This document shows positions 1-6,508 of a DNA stretch of 22,658 bases, piece by piece (position 1 is the stretch's first letter; every line of letters begins with the position of its first letter). Source of the stretch: CAZHJE01 sp964532965 (GTDB taxonomy: Bacteria; Patescibacteriota; WWE3; UBA101185; UBA10185); the NCBI GenBank assembly GCA_964532965.1, contig CAZHJE010000007.1:1-22658 (forward strand). The letters run 5' to 3'. Made by a program: the position numbers and the translations under genes. The notes under the pieces are model-generated. The model searched no databases, was not told where the DNA came from, and worked only from the letters and a program-made list of their open reading frames with translations.

Positions 1-1012
1 TTGTTTTTAATTTAGTTATTAATGCCGTTGCATCTCTACTGACCCATCCTGGCCTAAAAAGATAAAGCTGTTTGTGCGATTCTGTATTTATAAAATCTGT
101 TAAGTCACTATTAAATACTGCCATTTTGCCTTGTAAAAGATGCTTGTTTTCAGTTAATATGCCCATAAAACATAGAATCCTTATCTTTTCGAGAAATATT
201 TTATCAAGCATTTCAGGAGTAATATATTTTGTAGGATCCTTTTCTATAATATCCATAACATTAGTTTTGCTATTTCTAATGTCTGTTTTATATAATCCAT
301 CTATTACATCGCCACCTATTTCTAGTTCTAAAAATTGTTCTCTTAACCTTCTGTTGTTTTGAATTGAAATATTTTCGTTGCAAAATTCTCTTTTAAAGCC
401 AAGTAATTTGCCTTTAATATATAATCTCCATGTTTCTGCCATTTGTTCATTGCCGTCCACATATTCACGATTATAACCACCGCAGTCTAAATAAAATTTT
501 GCAGAAAAAGCACAAACGCTGTCACTTACTGGTGAAAATTTGTTATTTTCTATTAATTCTCTTGCTTTATTTTTGCACGGTTGTATAAGATTTAAAATAT
601 TTGGGTAATTGCTTAAATCTTCTCCTCCCGCAATACCTTGTATAAAGTCGATCTTTGCATTAGTGTTAATAATTTTTGCTATATTACTAAGCCAGCTTTT
701 TAAATAAATACTGTCAGCGTCAGCGTTTACAATCCAATGGTTTTCTACACCAAATATTTCTATAGCTTTTTCAATTCCAGCTCTTCGGGCAGGTATAATG
801 CCTTTTACAAATTCATCTAATATAAAAATGTTCTCACTTGAGTTTTTTTGGATAAATTTTTGAATAACATCTTTTGTTTTATCAGTAGAGGCATTGTTCA
901 CGACAATAATGTTGTAAGTTGCATCAGATATATTTTGAGGATATATGCTACTTAAAGTGTCTATAATGTAGTCTTCTTCGTTATATGCAGGTATAACCCA
1001 TGTAAAATGCAT
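1..1012 (-). CDS. Family 2 glycosyltransferase (GT-A fold), C-terminus cut by window edge
   Basis: Translating the minus strand from the ATG at 1012 gives an open frame through base 2 with no stop, so the gene continues beyond the window. The N-terminus reads MHFTWVIPAYNEEDYI, the typical opening strand of GT2 enzymes, followed by NNASTDKTK (nucleotide-sugar binding) and NADADSIYL, the DxD-like metal and sugar-nucleotide site near residue 95. These enzymes transfer a sugar from an NDP- or lipid-linked donor at the cytoplasmic membrane face; the acceptor cannot be told. An in-frame ATG at 1030 also exists, but a perfect TATAAT lies 6 nt before the 1012 ATG, which favours 1012 and a leaderless message. 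The family is secure, the specificity unknown. Confidence 0.85.
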   Translation of the reverse strand, partial: MHFTWVIPAYNEEDYIIDTLSSIYPQNISDATYNIIVVNNASTDKTKDVIQKFIQKNSSENIFILDEFVKGIIPARRAGIEKAIEIFGVENHWIVNADADSIYLKSWLSNIAKIINTNAKIDFIQGIAGGEDLSNYPNILNLIQPCKNKARELIENNKFSPVSDSVCAFSAKFYLDCGGYNREYVDGNEQMAETWRLYIKGKLLGFKREFCNENISIQNNRRLREQFLELEIGGDVIDGLYKTDIRNSKTNVMDIIEKDPTKYITPEMLDKIFLEKIRILCFMGILTENKHLLQGKMAVFNSDLTDFINTESHKQLYLFRPGWVSRDATALITKLKT

Positions 1013-1018
1013 AAAATA

Positions 1019-1024
1019 ATTATA
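1019..1024 (-). promoter_or_regulatory. -10 box TATAAT for the GT2 gene (leaderless layout)
   Basis: TATAAT on the minus strand occupies exactly -12 to -7 relative to the A of the ATG at 1012. No Shine-Dalgarno is visible. A transcript would be expected to begin at or next to the start codon. No good -35 was seen at 16-18 bp spacing. Confidence 0.6.
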
Positions 1025-1093
1025 TGTCATAGAAATTAAATAATGTACAAATAGAGATTAGATTTTAATTAGCAATCAAAATTGTGTGTTCTT

Positions 1094-1170
1094 TGGTCGG
1101 GGTAGCAGGACTCGAACCTGCGACCTCACGGTCCCAAACCGCGCACTCTAGCCAACTGAGCTATACCCCG
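1094..1170 (-). tRNA. tRNA-Pro (anticodon TGG)
   Basis: The minus strand folds as a full cloverleaf. The acceptor stem CGGGGTA pairs with TACCCCG, the anticodon loop TTTGGGA sits on the stem CGCGG/CCGTG, and the T arm is GCAGG-TTCGAGT-CCTGC. U8 is present, the discriminator is A and CCA is encoded. The CGGGG acceptor is typical of tRNA-Pro. The anticodon TGG reads CCA and, by wobble, other proline codons. Confidence 0.95.
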
Positions 1171-1217
1171 AAACATAAGTATTTTAGCATAAGATAGTTA
1201 AAACAAACATAAATTGT

Positions 1218-1316
1218 TATAATTTCTTAACTTAAAAGTTGCTTCGCAAGCAACCTTTGGTTGGATACTTGCGTAAGCTAGTGGATGTTGAATATTAATT
1301 TTAGAAAGGTAACAGT
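1218..1316 (+). promoter_or_regulatory. Promoter and roughly 87-nt structured leader of the VOC gene
   Basis: TATAAT at 1218-1223 predicts a start near 1230. The leader contains a 7-bp hairpin, GTTGCTT (1238-1244) with AAGCAAC (1248-1254) and loop CGC. A second 5-bp hairpin, CAACC-TTT-GGTTG, begins at 1251 and shares CAAC, so the two cannot form together. AGAAAGG follows, 7 nt before the ATG at 1317, and is a good Shine-Dalgarno. Most genes here lack any leader. Alternative pairing could mean attenuation or translational control, but this is inferred from pairing only. Confidence 0.4.
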
Positions 1317-1682
1317 ATGCAAAATTTAATTAATTGGTTTGAAATACCCGCAGACGATATTACTAGAGCAACAAAATTTTATACTGATGTATTTGGCTAT
1401 GATATGAAGGCGCAGGAAATGGGTGAAATGGTGATGTCTTGGTTCCCACAAGATAAAAATGTGTCTGTGGCGCTTGTTAAACATAAAATGTATAAAGCAT
1501 CACAAGATGGTGTTGTGTTGTATTTAAATGGCGGTGACGATTTATTACCCCTGCTTGATAAAGTAGAAACAGCTGGTGGTAAAATTCTTATGCCTAAAAC
1601 AAAGATAAGTGATGAATATGGCTATTATGCAATAATTCTTGATACAGAAGGAAATAAGATAGGAATACATTCAACACATTAA
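1317..1682 (+). CDS. VOC superfamily (glyoxalase/bleomycin-resistance fold) protein
   Basis: A 121-residue protein with the VOC pattern: NWFEIPADDITRATKFYTDVFGY at the N-terminus (strand, helix, strand) and GYYAIILDTEGNKIGIHS at the C-terminus. Two beta-alpha-beta-beta-beta modules fit this length. VOC proteins bind a divalent metal in a cup and act as lyases, isomerases, dioxygenases or binding proteins. Glu9 and the terminal His are possible metal ligands, but the substrate cannot be inferred. It closely resembles the small 'VOC family protein' group that is often only loosely called glyoxalase. It has a clear Shine-Dalgarno (AGAAAGG) and a leader, unlike most neighbours. The 3' end is 11 bp from the convergent gene. 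Confidence 0.85.
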   Translation: MQNLINWFEIPADDITRATKFYTDVFGYDMKAQEMGEMVMSWFPQDKNVSVALVKHKMYKASQDGVVLYLNGGDDLLPLLDKVETAGGKILMPKTKISDEYGYYAIILDTEGNKIGIHSTH

Positions 1683-1693
1683 TATACTAGTTA

Positions 1694-2434
1694 TTAAAGT
1701 TCGGGTTTAAATTCGCTAAAAACCATATCAAATGGCTTAGATTCGTATACCAGCCTTGAGTTATTTATTAAATCGATAACATGAAGTTTAATCGTATATG
1801 TGCATTGTTCATCTATCGCACATGCAGCAATGTTTGTTGCTTTGGGATCAATATCTCTAGAAAATTCAGATATAACAAATACATCATTACTGTTGTCTAA
1901 AAAATATGCTCTATCAAAATAGCAATTAGCTTCTCGTGAACAATCGACAATTCTTGACTCAATAATTTTGTCATCCCGTAGACCGTATACCAGTACCTCT
2001 GTCGGTGAGTAGCCATATCTAGCAATTTCTCTATAATCAATAAACAATCTTTTACTAGGCGCAAAAATTATTTTTTCTGTATCTTGCACTTCTTGCATTC
2101 TTCTATCGTATTCCTCTTGCTTTCCTGGTAGTTCTATTGATGATACCGTTATCCATCTAGTATTATATATTTCGTTTTCTTCTAGTAACTGAAATTCATC
2201 TGCTTCTATTTCCAGTTCTTTATTTTTTAAGTTAGTAATCCACCTTTGAAATCCCCTACTCCCCTCTACTTTTTGTGGTAGTTTAGACTTGTCTACTGCA
2301 CTTTTCTCTTTTTGATTAAAATATACTGTTCCGATAACTGATAAAACTATAAAGATTATTGAAATGTTGGTGATTAAATTCTTATGTTTATACACAATAG
2401 CTAGTATTATACTAATTTTAGATTGTTTATACAA
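1694..2434 (-). CDS. Hypothetical protein with one N-terminal membrane anchor
   Basis: Not recognised. 246 residues; a hydrophobic segment near residues 20-40 (ITNISIIFIVLSVIGTVYF) is followed by a charged soluble domain, probably extracytoplasmic. The domain has four cysteines (CSREANC, CAIDEQC) in two CxnC-type pairs, which may form disulfides outside the cell. The start used is TTG at 2434, 6 nt after the stop of the upstream gene; an in-frame GTG at 2392, preceded by TATAAT about 10 nt upstream, is an alternative and would leave the membrane segment intact. It is the last gene of a three-gene minus-strand operon, so it probably works with the two upstream membrane proteins. Confidence 0.65.
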   Translation of the reverse strand: MYKQSKISIILAIVYKHKNLITNISIIFIVLSVIGTVYFNQKEKSAVDKSKLPQKVEGSRGFQRWITNLKNKELEIEADEFQLLEENEIYNTRWITVSSIELPGKQEEYDRRMQEVQDTEKIIFAPSKRLFIDYREIARYGYSPTEVLVYGLRDDKIIESRIVDCSREANCYFDRAYFLDNSNDVFVISEFSRDIDPKATNIAACAIDEQCTYTIKLHVIDLINNSRLVYESKPFDMVFSEFKPEL

Positions 2435-2440
2435 AGTAGC

Positions 2441-2917
2441 TTAATTAACCTTAGTATATTTTAGATATTCTGTTTTCCATGTGTCTGCATCAATATGACA
2501 TCCCCAATCCATTATGGGAAACCAGTCAACCTCAATAGATACCGCCGCATCAATAATTTCTCCTGTATCTGCAAAAAGCTTTATACACTCAAGATTGACC
2601 TGATTCGTAGGTATTTTAATTACAACATAATCTTTATGTGTTTTGTAAACTCTCAACGGTAGTTTGATATATTTTTCATTAGATAATTTGGTAAATAGAT
2701 ATGCAGTAGGAATAATATCGCCTATTTTAAATTTTTCACTAGTTTTGTAGTATATAGTGACGCCATCATTATTTTCTGCTGCAATATTAATAACCCAGTT
2801 ACTTTTTGAAAAATCTGGGGTGGCTTTTAATACTGAAAAATAAAAAGAAATACTAACTAAAATAAATGTGATGGACATTAGTATTAAAATATGTGTTTTA
2901 TTAAAGCCCGATTTCAT
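2441..2917 (-). CDS. Hypothetical membrane-anchored protein
   Basis: Not recognised. 158 residues: a positively charged N-terminus, one hydrophobic helix at about residues 9-29 (ILILMSITFILVSISFYF), then an extracytoplasmic-looking beta-rich domain with two cysteines. The ATG at 2917 lies inside the end of the upstream TPR gene (17-bp overlap), so translational coupling is likely. A TATAAG lies 8 nt before the ATG, so a weak internal promoter is possible. Its place between the TPR membrane protein and another anchored protein suggests one envelope complex; no function can be assigned. Confidence 0.65.
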   Translation of the reverse strand: MKSGFNKTHILILMSITFILVSISFYFSVLKATPDFSKSNWVINIAAENNDGVTIYYKTSEKFKIGDIIPTAYLFTKLSNEKYIKLPLRVYKTHKDYVVIKIPTNQVNLECIKLFADTGEIIDAAVSIEVDWFPIMDWGCHIDADTWKTEYLKYTKVN

Positions 2918-4646
2918 TATATATACTTATAAAGTAGTCAAAATTTGGCGAGGTACTAAAATTTTTTATTGTGTATTCTTTCCAATATTTTGCATTTTCA
3001 TAATCACCATACAAATTATGTAGCAGCGACAAGTTAAATGGAGCAAATTCCCAAGTTGCATCTAACTTCATTGCTCTATTAAGCATATCTACTCCCTCGT
3101 CATATCTATTATAAAATGCTCCAATTATGTAGCCGTAAGAACTTAAGGCAGGTGCATAATTAGAATCTACCTGTAGGGATTTATTATAGTAATTTGCTGC
3201 AGTTTCATAGTCTTTAATTTGTGCCCATTTTTCAAACCCAAGCTCAAAATAATAGCTTGCAGTTAGTGGAATGTGCCACACTCCATATCTAAATATTGGA
3301 TCAAATGATTTTTCTTCACCATATGTTTTTTTATCTGTTTCCAAACTTGTATTAGCCTGTGGTGTTATTGGTGTAAGGTTGCCTGCAACACAGCCATTGT
3401 CAATTACTCTGCAGGCTATAAAGTTTATCCCTATAATCATTTTATCTAAGTTGTCTAGGTTAATCTTTTCAGTTATGTCAATGTTTTTTGCAAGTTTTTT
3501 ATTAGGATCGATTTCTACATATGCCCATTGTCCATCAGAAGTGTTACGAAAACTTTCGATGCGGTTGATAAATGGGAATTCTTCATTTGCGGTTAATTCG
3601 TAGTCATACCCAGATTTATCGAGTGTATTTATAAGTAGTTGTTTGTATGTTAATTCTTTTATATCTTTTGAGATCCAAATTGGCACTGTAACGTCTTTTA
3701 TAGGTGTGAGTTCTTCTACAAATACTATTGGAACGTGTATCACGTGCTTGCTTATTTCCATATACATCTCTAGCTCACGTTTCCCATTTGTTGGTATGCT
3801 TAAATCAATGTTTCTATATAGCTCTTCAATATCAAGAGATACATTATTACTATGTAGCCACTCTAAAATTTTTATAATGTCATTTGCACTGTAGTTATCT
3901 CTGTTTTCATCCCAAATCTTTAAAGTCATTCCGTTTTTGTCTTCAAGATAAAAATCCACCTTAAATCCCCTTACGTTTCCATATTTGTCGGGGTTTTTGT
4001 AATTAGATAATTCGTATTTTAAAACTGCTTTTTTATAATTTGTATAAGGAATTTCACGTTCTTGTATTTGCCAAATATGATTAATGTTTACTGTTTCAGG
4101 TGTTAGTTTTATGTAATCAAATACTGAACATGTATAAATGATTACACCTATGAACAGGGCATATACCAGTGTTTTATGTGTTTTCCTGTTTAGTTTTGAA
4201 ACAGGATTTTCATTTGTGTTAATGGGTTTTTTATCATAGGTAGAAAGCGGATCTTTTGTGTGATCAATGTACTCATCAGGTATAAGTGGTTCGTACTTTT
4301 GTGTAAATTCTTTGTATGCTTTATTTAGTTCATAAATTAAAAAATCCTTGGGAAATATAATCGGCATAATTACTTTATAGTAAAAAAGACCAAATCCAAT
4401 AGCCCCAATTAAAAAAACGGATGAAAAGAAACTGCCAATAAATGATAAAAAACTACTTTCTACTAATACATTTTCTCCATGTTTATTAAAAAAGAATTCT
4501 CTATCTGTGTTCGTACCTGTGATGAATACAAAAAGTAACATACCGCCAATTAAAAAGAACAGCAAGAGTGCTTTATGAAGAATATATAAATATTTGTACG
4601 TTTTTGGAAATTCTAGATTGTTTTCTTTAATATTTTGCAGTTCCAT
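2901..4646 (-). CDS. Multi-pass membrane protein with C-terminal TPR repeats
   Basis: 581 residues. Three hydrophobic segments are visible at about 20-44, 66-95 and 157-178, followed by a large polar region (about 180-460) and a C-terminal tetratricopeptide stretch (about 465-575) with units such as AANYYNKSLQVDSNYAPALS and GVDMLNRAMKLDATWEFAPF. TPRs mediate protein-protein contacts. The middle domain has the pair CRVIDNGC. The ATG at 4646 follows TAAAAT at -16 to -11, so the leader would be only about 4 nt. It is the first gene of the operon with the two genes downstream. I recognise the TPRs but not the protein family. A role in an envelope assembly is inference. Confidence 0.7.
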   Translation of the reverse strand: MELQNIKENNLEFPKTYKYLYILHKALLLFFLIGGMLLFVFITGTNTDREFFFNKHGENVLVESSFLSFIGSFFSSVFLIGAIGFGLFYYKVIMPIIFPKDFLIYELNKAYKEFTQKYEPLIPDEYIDHTKDPLSTYDKKPINTNENPVSKLNRKTHKTLVYALFIGVIIYTCSVFDYIKLTPETVNINHIWQIQEREIPYTNYKKAVLKYELSNYKNPDKYGNVRGFKVDFYLEDKNGMTLKIWDENRDNYSANDIIKILEWLHSNNVSLDIEELYRNIDLSIPTNGKRELEMYMEISKHVIHVPIVFVEELTPIKDVTVPIWISKDIKELTYKQLLINTLDKSGYDYELTANEEFPFINRIESFRNTSDGQWAYVEIDPNKKLAKNIDITEKINLDNLDKMIIGINFIACRVIDNGCVAGNLTPITPQANTSLETDKKTYGEEKSFDPIFRYGVWHIPLTASYYFELGFEKWAQIKDYETAANYYNKSLQVDSNYAPALSSYGYIIGAFYNRYDEGVDMLNRAMKLDATWEFAPFNLSLLHNLYGDYENAKYWKEYTIKNFSTSPNFDYFISIYNEIGL

Positions 4647-4729
4647 AATACACGTGATTTTATCACAGATACTTCATTAGATTCACTTAATTGTTGTATC
4701 ATGTTAAAATCTTTTTGCATAAAGCATAT

Positions 4730-4805
4730 GCCCTCGTAGCTCAGGGGATAGAGCAGTTCCCTTCTAAGGAAAAGGTCGGGAGTTCAAATCTCTCCGAGGG
4801 CACCA
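4730..4805 (+). tRNA. tRNA-Arg (anticodon TCT)
   Basis: The acceptor GCCCTCG pairs with CGAGGGC; U8 and A14 are present; the D arm is GCTCAGGGGATAGAGC; the anticodon loop is CTTCTAA on the stem GTTCC/GGAAA (outermost pair G-A mismatched). The T arm is GGGAG-TTCAAAT-CTCTC and could have a mismatch. The discriminator is A and CCA is encoded. It reads AGA/AGG, common in AT-rich genomes. It ends 6 bp before the assembly gap. Confidence 0.93.
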
Positions 4806-4811
4806 TAATTA

Positions 4812-4911
4812 NNNNNNNNNNNNNNNNNNNNNNNNNNNNNNNNNNNNNNNNNNNNNNNNNNNNNNNNNNNNNNNNNNNNNNNNNNNNNNNNNNNNNNNNN
4901 NNNNNNNNNNN
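4812..4911. other. Scaffold gap (100 N)
   Basis: Exactly 100 consecutive N, the conventional placeholder for a gap of unknown size. It lies between two same-strand tRNA genes and ends on the first base of tRNA-Leu. More tRNAs may be missing here. Confidence 0.98.
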
Positions 4912-4998
4912 GGGCGAGTGGCGGAATGGTATACGCGACGGACTTAAAATCCGTTGGGAGCTAATCCTATGAGGGTTCGAGTCCCTCCTCGCCCACCA
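4912..4998 (+). tRNA. tRNA-Leu (anticodon TAA)
   Basis: A class II tRNA with a long variable arm. The acceptor GGGCGAG pairs with CTCGCCC, the anticodon loop CTTAAAA sits on ACGGA/TCCGT, the variable arm is TGGGAGCTAATCCTATG, and the T arm is canonical with TTCGAGT. U8 and A14 are present, the discriminator is A and CCA is encoded. It reads TTA (and TTG by wobble). The first base of the gene is the first base after the gap, so its promoter is not visible. Confidence 0.95.
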
Positions 4999-5072
4999 AT
5001 ATTCTTGTTACTACTACTGCATTTAACTTAAAAATACTCTTGGAAAGCATCGAACTATTAGGCGCATTAATA

Positions 5073-5078
5073 TATAAT
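5073..5078 (+). promoter_or_regulatory. -10 box TATAAT setting the HD gene start
   Basis: A perfect TATAAT at -12 to -7 relative to the ATG at 5085. It argues that the true start is 5085, not the in-frame TTG at 5040, which would place the promoter inside the coding region. Confidence 0.65.
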
Positions 5079-5084
5079 GAATTC

Positions 5085-5684
5085 ATGCAAAACAAATTAG
5101 TACTAGAAAAATTCAAACAAGAAGTAATTGAGGCCTCTAAAAATCCAAACTTTATACATCATAAATGGTTTGTAAAATATCACCTTAACATTGTTGAAAA
5201 GATAGCATTGGAACTATGTGAGATTTATAAAGACGCAGATAAAGATTTGGTTTTATTATTGGTATGGTTACATGATTATGGTAAAGTATTAAATTCTGCA
5301 AATCAGTACACAACAACTCTCGAAAAAGGAAAGCAACGATTATTAGAACTAGGTCTTTCTGATGAACTTGTTGAAAAAACCATTGGGTATATTGCTATTA
5401 TGGACAGAAAACTAGAAATAGAGATTAAACGGAGTCCAATAGAAGTACAAATAGTATCTTCTGCTGATGGCGCATCTCACTTAATTGGACCGTTCTTTTA
5501 TTTGTGGTGGTACGAGAACCCAGCAAAATCTTACGAGGACTTAATGGAGGATAATTTTAAAAAGGCACTTAAAGATTGGGATAAGAAAATAGTATTGCCA
5601 GAAGTGAAAAAAATGTTTGAATGTCGCCATAAGTTAATACTTGAGCAATGTGGCAATTTACCAGAAAGTTATTTGGCGGAATAA
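5085..5684 (+). CDS. HD-domain phosphohydrolase-like protein
   Basis: 199 residues from the ATG at 5085. The HD superfamily metal ligands are visible in order: His33 (KYHLNIV), His63-Asp64 (WLHDYGK) and Asp128 (SSADGASH). This H...HD...D set binds one or two divalent metals and hydrolyses phosphate esters such as nucleotides or cyclic nucleotides. The protein is a stand-alone HD domain with a helical, aromatic C-terminus and no partner domain, so the substrate is unknown; small HD proteins include 5'-nucleotidases and metabolite phosphatases. The TATAAT directly upstream supports this start and a leaderless message. Its stop is 3 bp from that of the convergent deacylase gene. Confidence 0.85.
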   Translation: MQNKLVLEKFKQEVIEASKNPNFIHHKWFVKYHLNIVEKIALELCEIYKDADKDLVLLLVWLHDYGKVLNSANQYTTTLEKGKQRLLELGLSDELVEKTIGYIAIMDRKLEIEIKRSPIEVQIVSSADGASHLIGPFFYLWWYENPAKSYEDLMEDNFKKALKDWDKKIVLPEVKKMFECRHKLILEQCGNLPESYLAE

Positions 5685-5687
5685 ATA

Positions 5688-6176
5688 TTAGCAAATATCT
5701 ACTATTTTAGGCTTAACAATAGTTGCATAATCTTGGGAGTTCATTCCAATAGAAAATCTTTTATCGCCTGCATTAAATACTATCTTTTCATTGTCAAATA
5801 CTCTTTTATCTGCAATAACTTCTAACTTAAACAAGTTACCAAATGGAGGCACGCCTCCAGGTAGTACTCCGTTTGTAATTTTGTGCACTTCTTCTTCTGT
5901 AGCAAATCTAATATCTTTAGCATTGTATAAACCTTTGATTTTATTGGAATCAAATTTCAAATCTCCTGGCACAACTAGCATTACAAATCTTTTATCGTTA
6001 CTTGAGATTTTTATCCTCACAATAATTGCCTTTGCACCTTGTTTTATTGTATAGCCATGCCTTACTTTTGATGCTTCTTCACTAGTTCTAACAGGCTCGT
6101 GTTCAAATGTTTCATACCATACATTGTGTGTATTTAGTATGTTTATGATTTCTTGTACTGTTTGGTGTAATTGCAT
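5688..6176 (-). CDS. ybaK: YbaK/ProX-type aminoacyl-tRNA deacylase
   Basis: 162 residues, the usual length of a free-standing YbaK/ProX/INS-domain protein. These enzymes edit mischarged tRNA in trans (Cys-tRNA-Pro, Ala-tRNA-Pro and related). Hallmarks are GAKAIIV with Lys49, matching the essential lysine of this family, and GVLPGGVPPFGN near residues 102-113, the substrate-pocket loop. The ATG at 6176 follows an extended -10 (TGA-TATATT). Which tRNA it clears cannot be told from sequence. It is convergent with the HD gene and divergent from the small reading frame at 6204. Confidence 0.88.
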   Translation of the reverse strand: MQLHQTVQEIINILNTHNVWYETFEHEPVRTSEEASKVRHGYTIKQGAKAIIVRIKISSNDKRFVMLVVPGDLKFDSNKIKGLYNAKDIRFATEEEVHKITNGVLPGGVPPFGNLFKLEVIADKRVFDNEKIVFNAGDKRFSIGMNSQDYATIVKPKIVDIC

Positions 6177-6183
6177 GAGAAGA

Positions 6184-6192
6184 AATATATCA
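6184..6192 (-). promoter_or_regulatory. Extended -10 (TGATATATT) of the deacylase gene
   Basis: The minus strand reads TGA-TATATT with the hexamer at -13 to -8 relative to the ATG at 6176. The TG dinucleotide is the extended -10 element. There is no Shine-Dalgarno between it and the ATG. Confidence 0.5.
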
Positions 6193-6203
6193 TATTTAAA
6201 TCT

Positions 6204-6368
6204 ATGAAATATAATCTTACAGATTTACCGTTTATTTCTTTTATCAAAGTTGGATTATGGTACTACATCACTCCTGAGTTAATTCTACAACTTAATGGGT
6301 TGCAAGAATATCTTAATAGTCCAATTTATAAGGTTTTTTATAAGTGCTATACTCAGTTTAAATCATAG
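6204..6368 (+). CDS. Possible small protein, 54 residues
   Basis: Not recognised and possibly not real. An ATG at 6204 opens a 54-residue frame (MKYNLTDLPFISFIKVGLWY...) with a weak CATATT at -13 to -8. The composition is plausible for a small protein, with a hydrophobic mid-section (FIKVGLWYYITPELILQL). There is no Shine-Dalgarno. If it is not a gene, 6177-6508 is a 332-bp noncoding stretch whose only clear structure is the hairpin at 6435-6463 and a weaker imperfect hairpin around 6375-6396. Confidence 0.3.
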   Translation: MKYNLTDLPFISFIKVGLWYYITPELILQLNGLQEYLNSPIYKVFYKCYTQFKS

Positions 6369-6434
6369 GGAGATAGTCCGCAGAAACGCTGACTTTCTTA
6401 TGTCAAAACAAACTAATTAGTTTTAAATGATGCT

Positions 6435-6463
6435 AGATAATACCCCTGTTCGGGGTATTATCT
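6435..6463. repeat. Perfect 12-bp inverted repeat (hairpin) upstream of the kinase gene
   Basis: AGATAATACCCC (6435-6446) and GGGGTATTATCT (6452-6463) are perfectly complementary around the 5-nt centre TGTTC. No T-tract follows on either strand, so it is not a standard intrinsic terminator. It lies 32 bp before the kinase -10 box, close to where a -35 or operator would be. It could be an operator, a processed RNA end, or the boundary of an acquired segment. The structure is certain, the role unknown. Confidence 0.75.
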
Positions 6464-6495
6464 GTACACAAATAAAACAATTTGCTGATTGGAGT

Positions 6496-6501
6496 TATAA
6501 T
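6496..6501 (+). promoter_or_regulatory. -10 box TATAAT of the kinase gene
   Basis: TATAAT at -13 to -8 relative to the ATG at 6509. It supports 6509 over the in-frame TTG at 6482 as the start, because the longer form would translate through the promoter. Confidence 0.6.
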
Positions 6502-6508
6502 CAAATAT

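Noticed and set aside
5844..5859. 7-bp inverted repeat TGGAGGC-AC-GCCTCCA
   Set aside because: It lies within the deacylase gene and encodes the conserved GGVPPFG loop, so the pairing follows from Gly and Pro codons.
6375..6400. Imperfect hairpin followed by TTTCTT as a terminator
   Set aside because: The stem has mismatches and the T-tract is interrupted; too weak to call.
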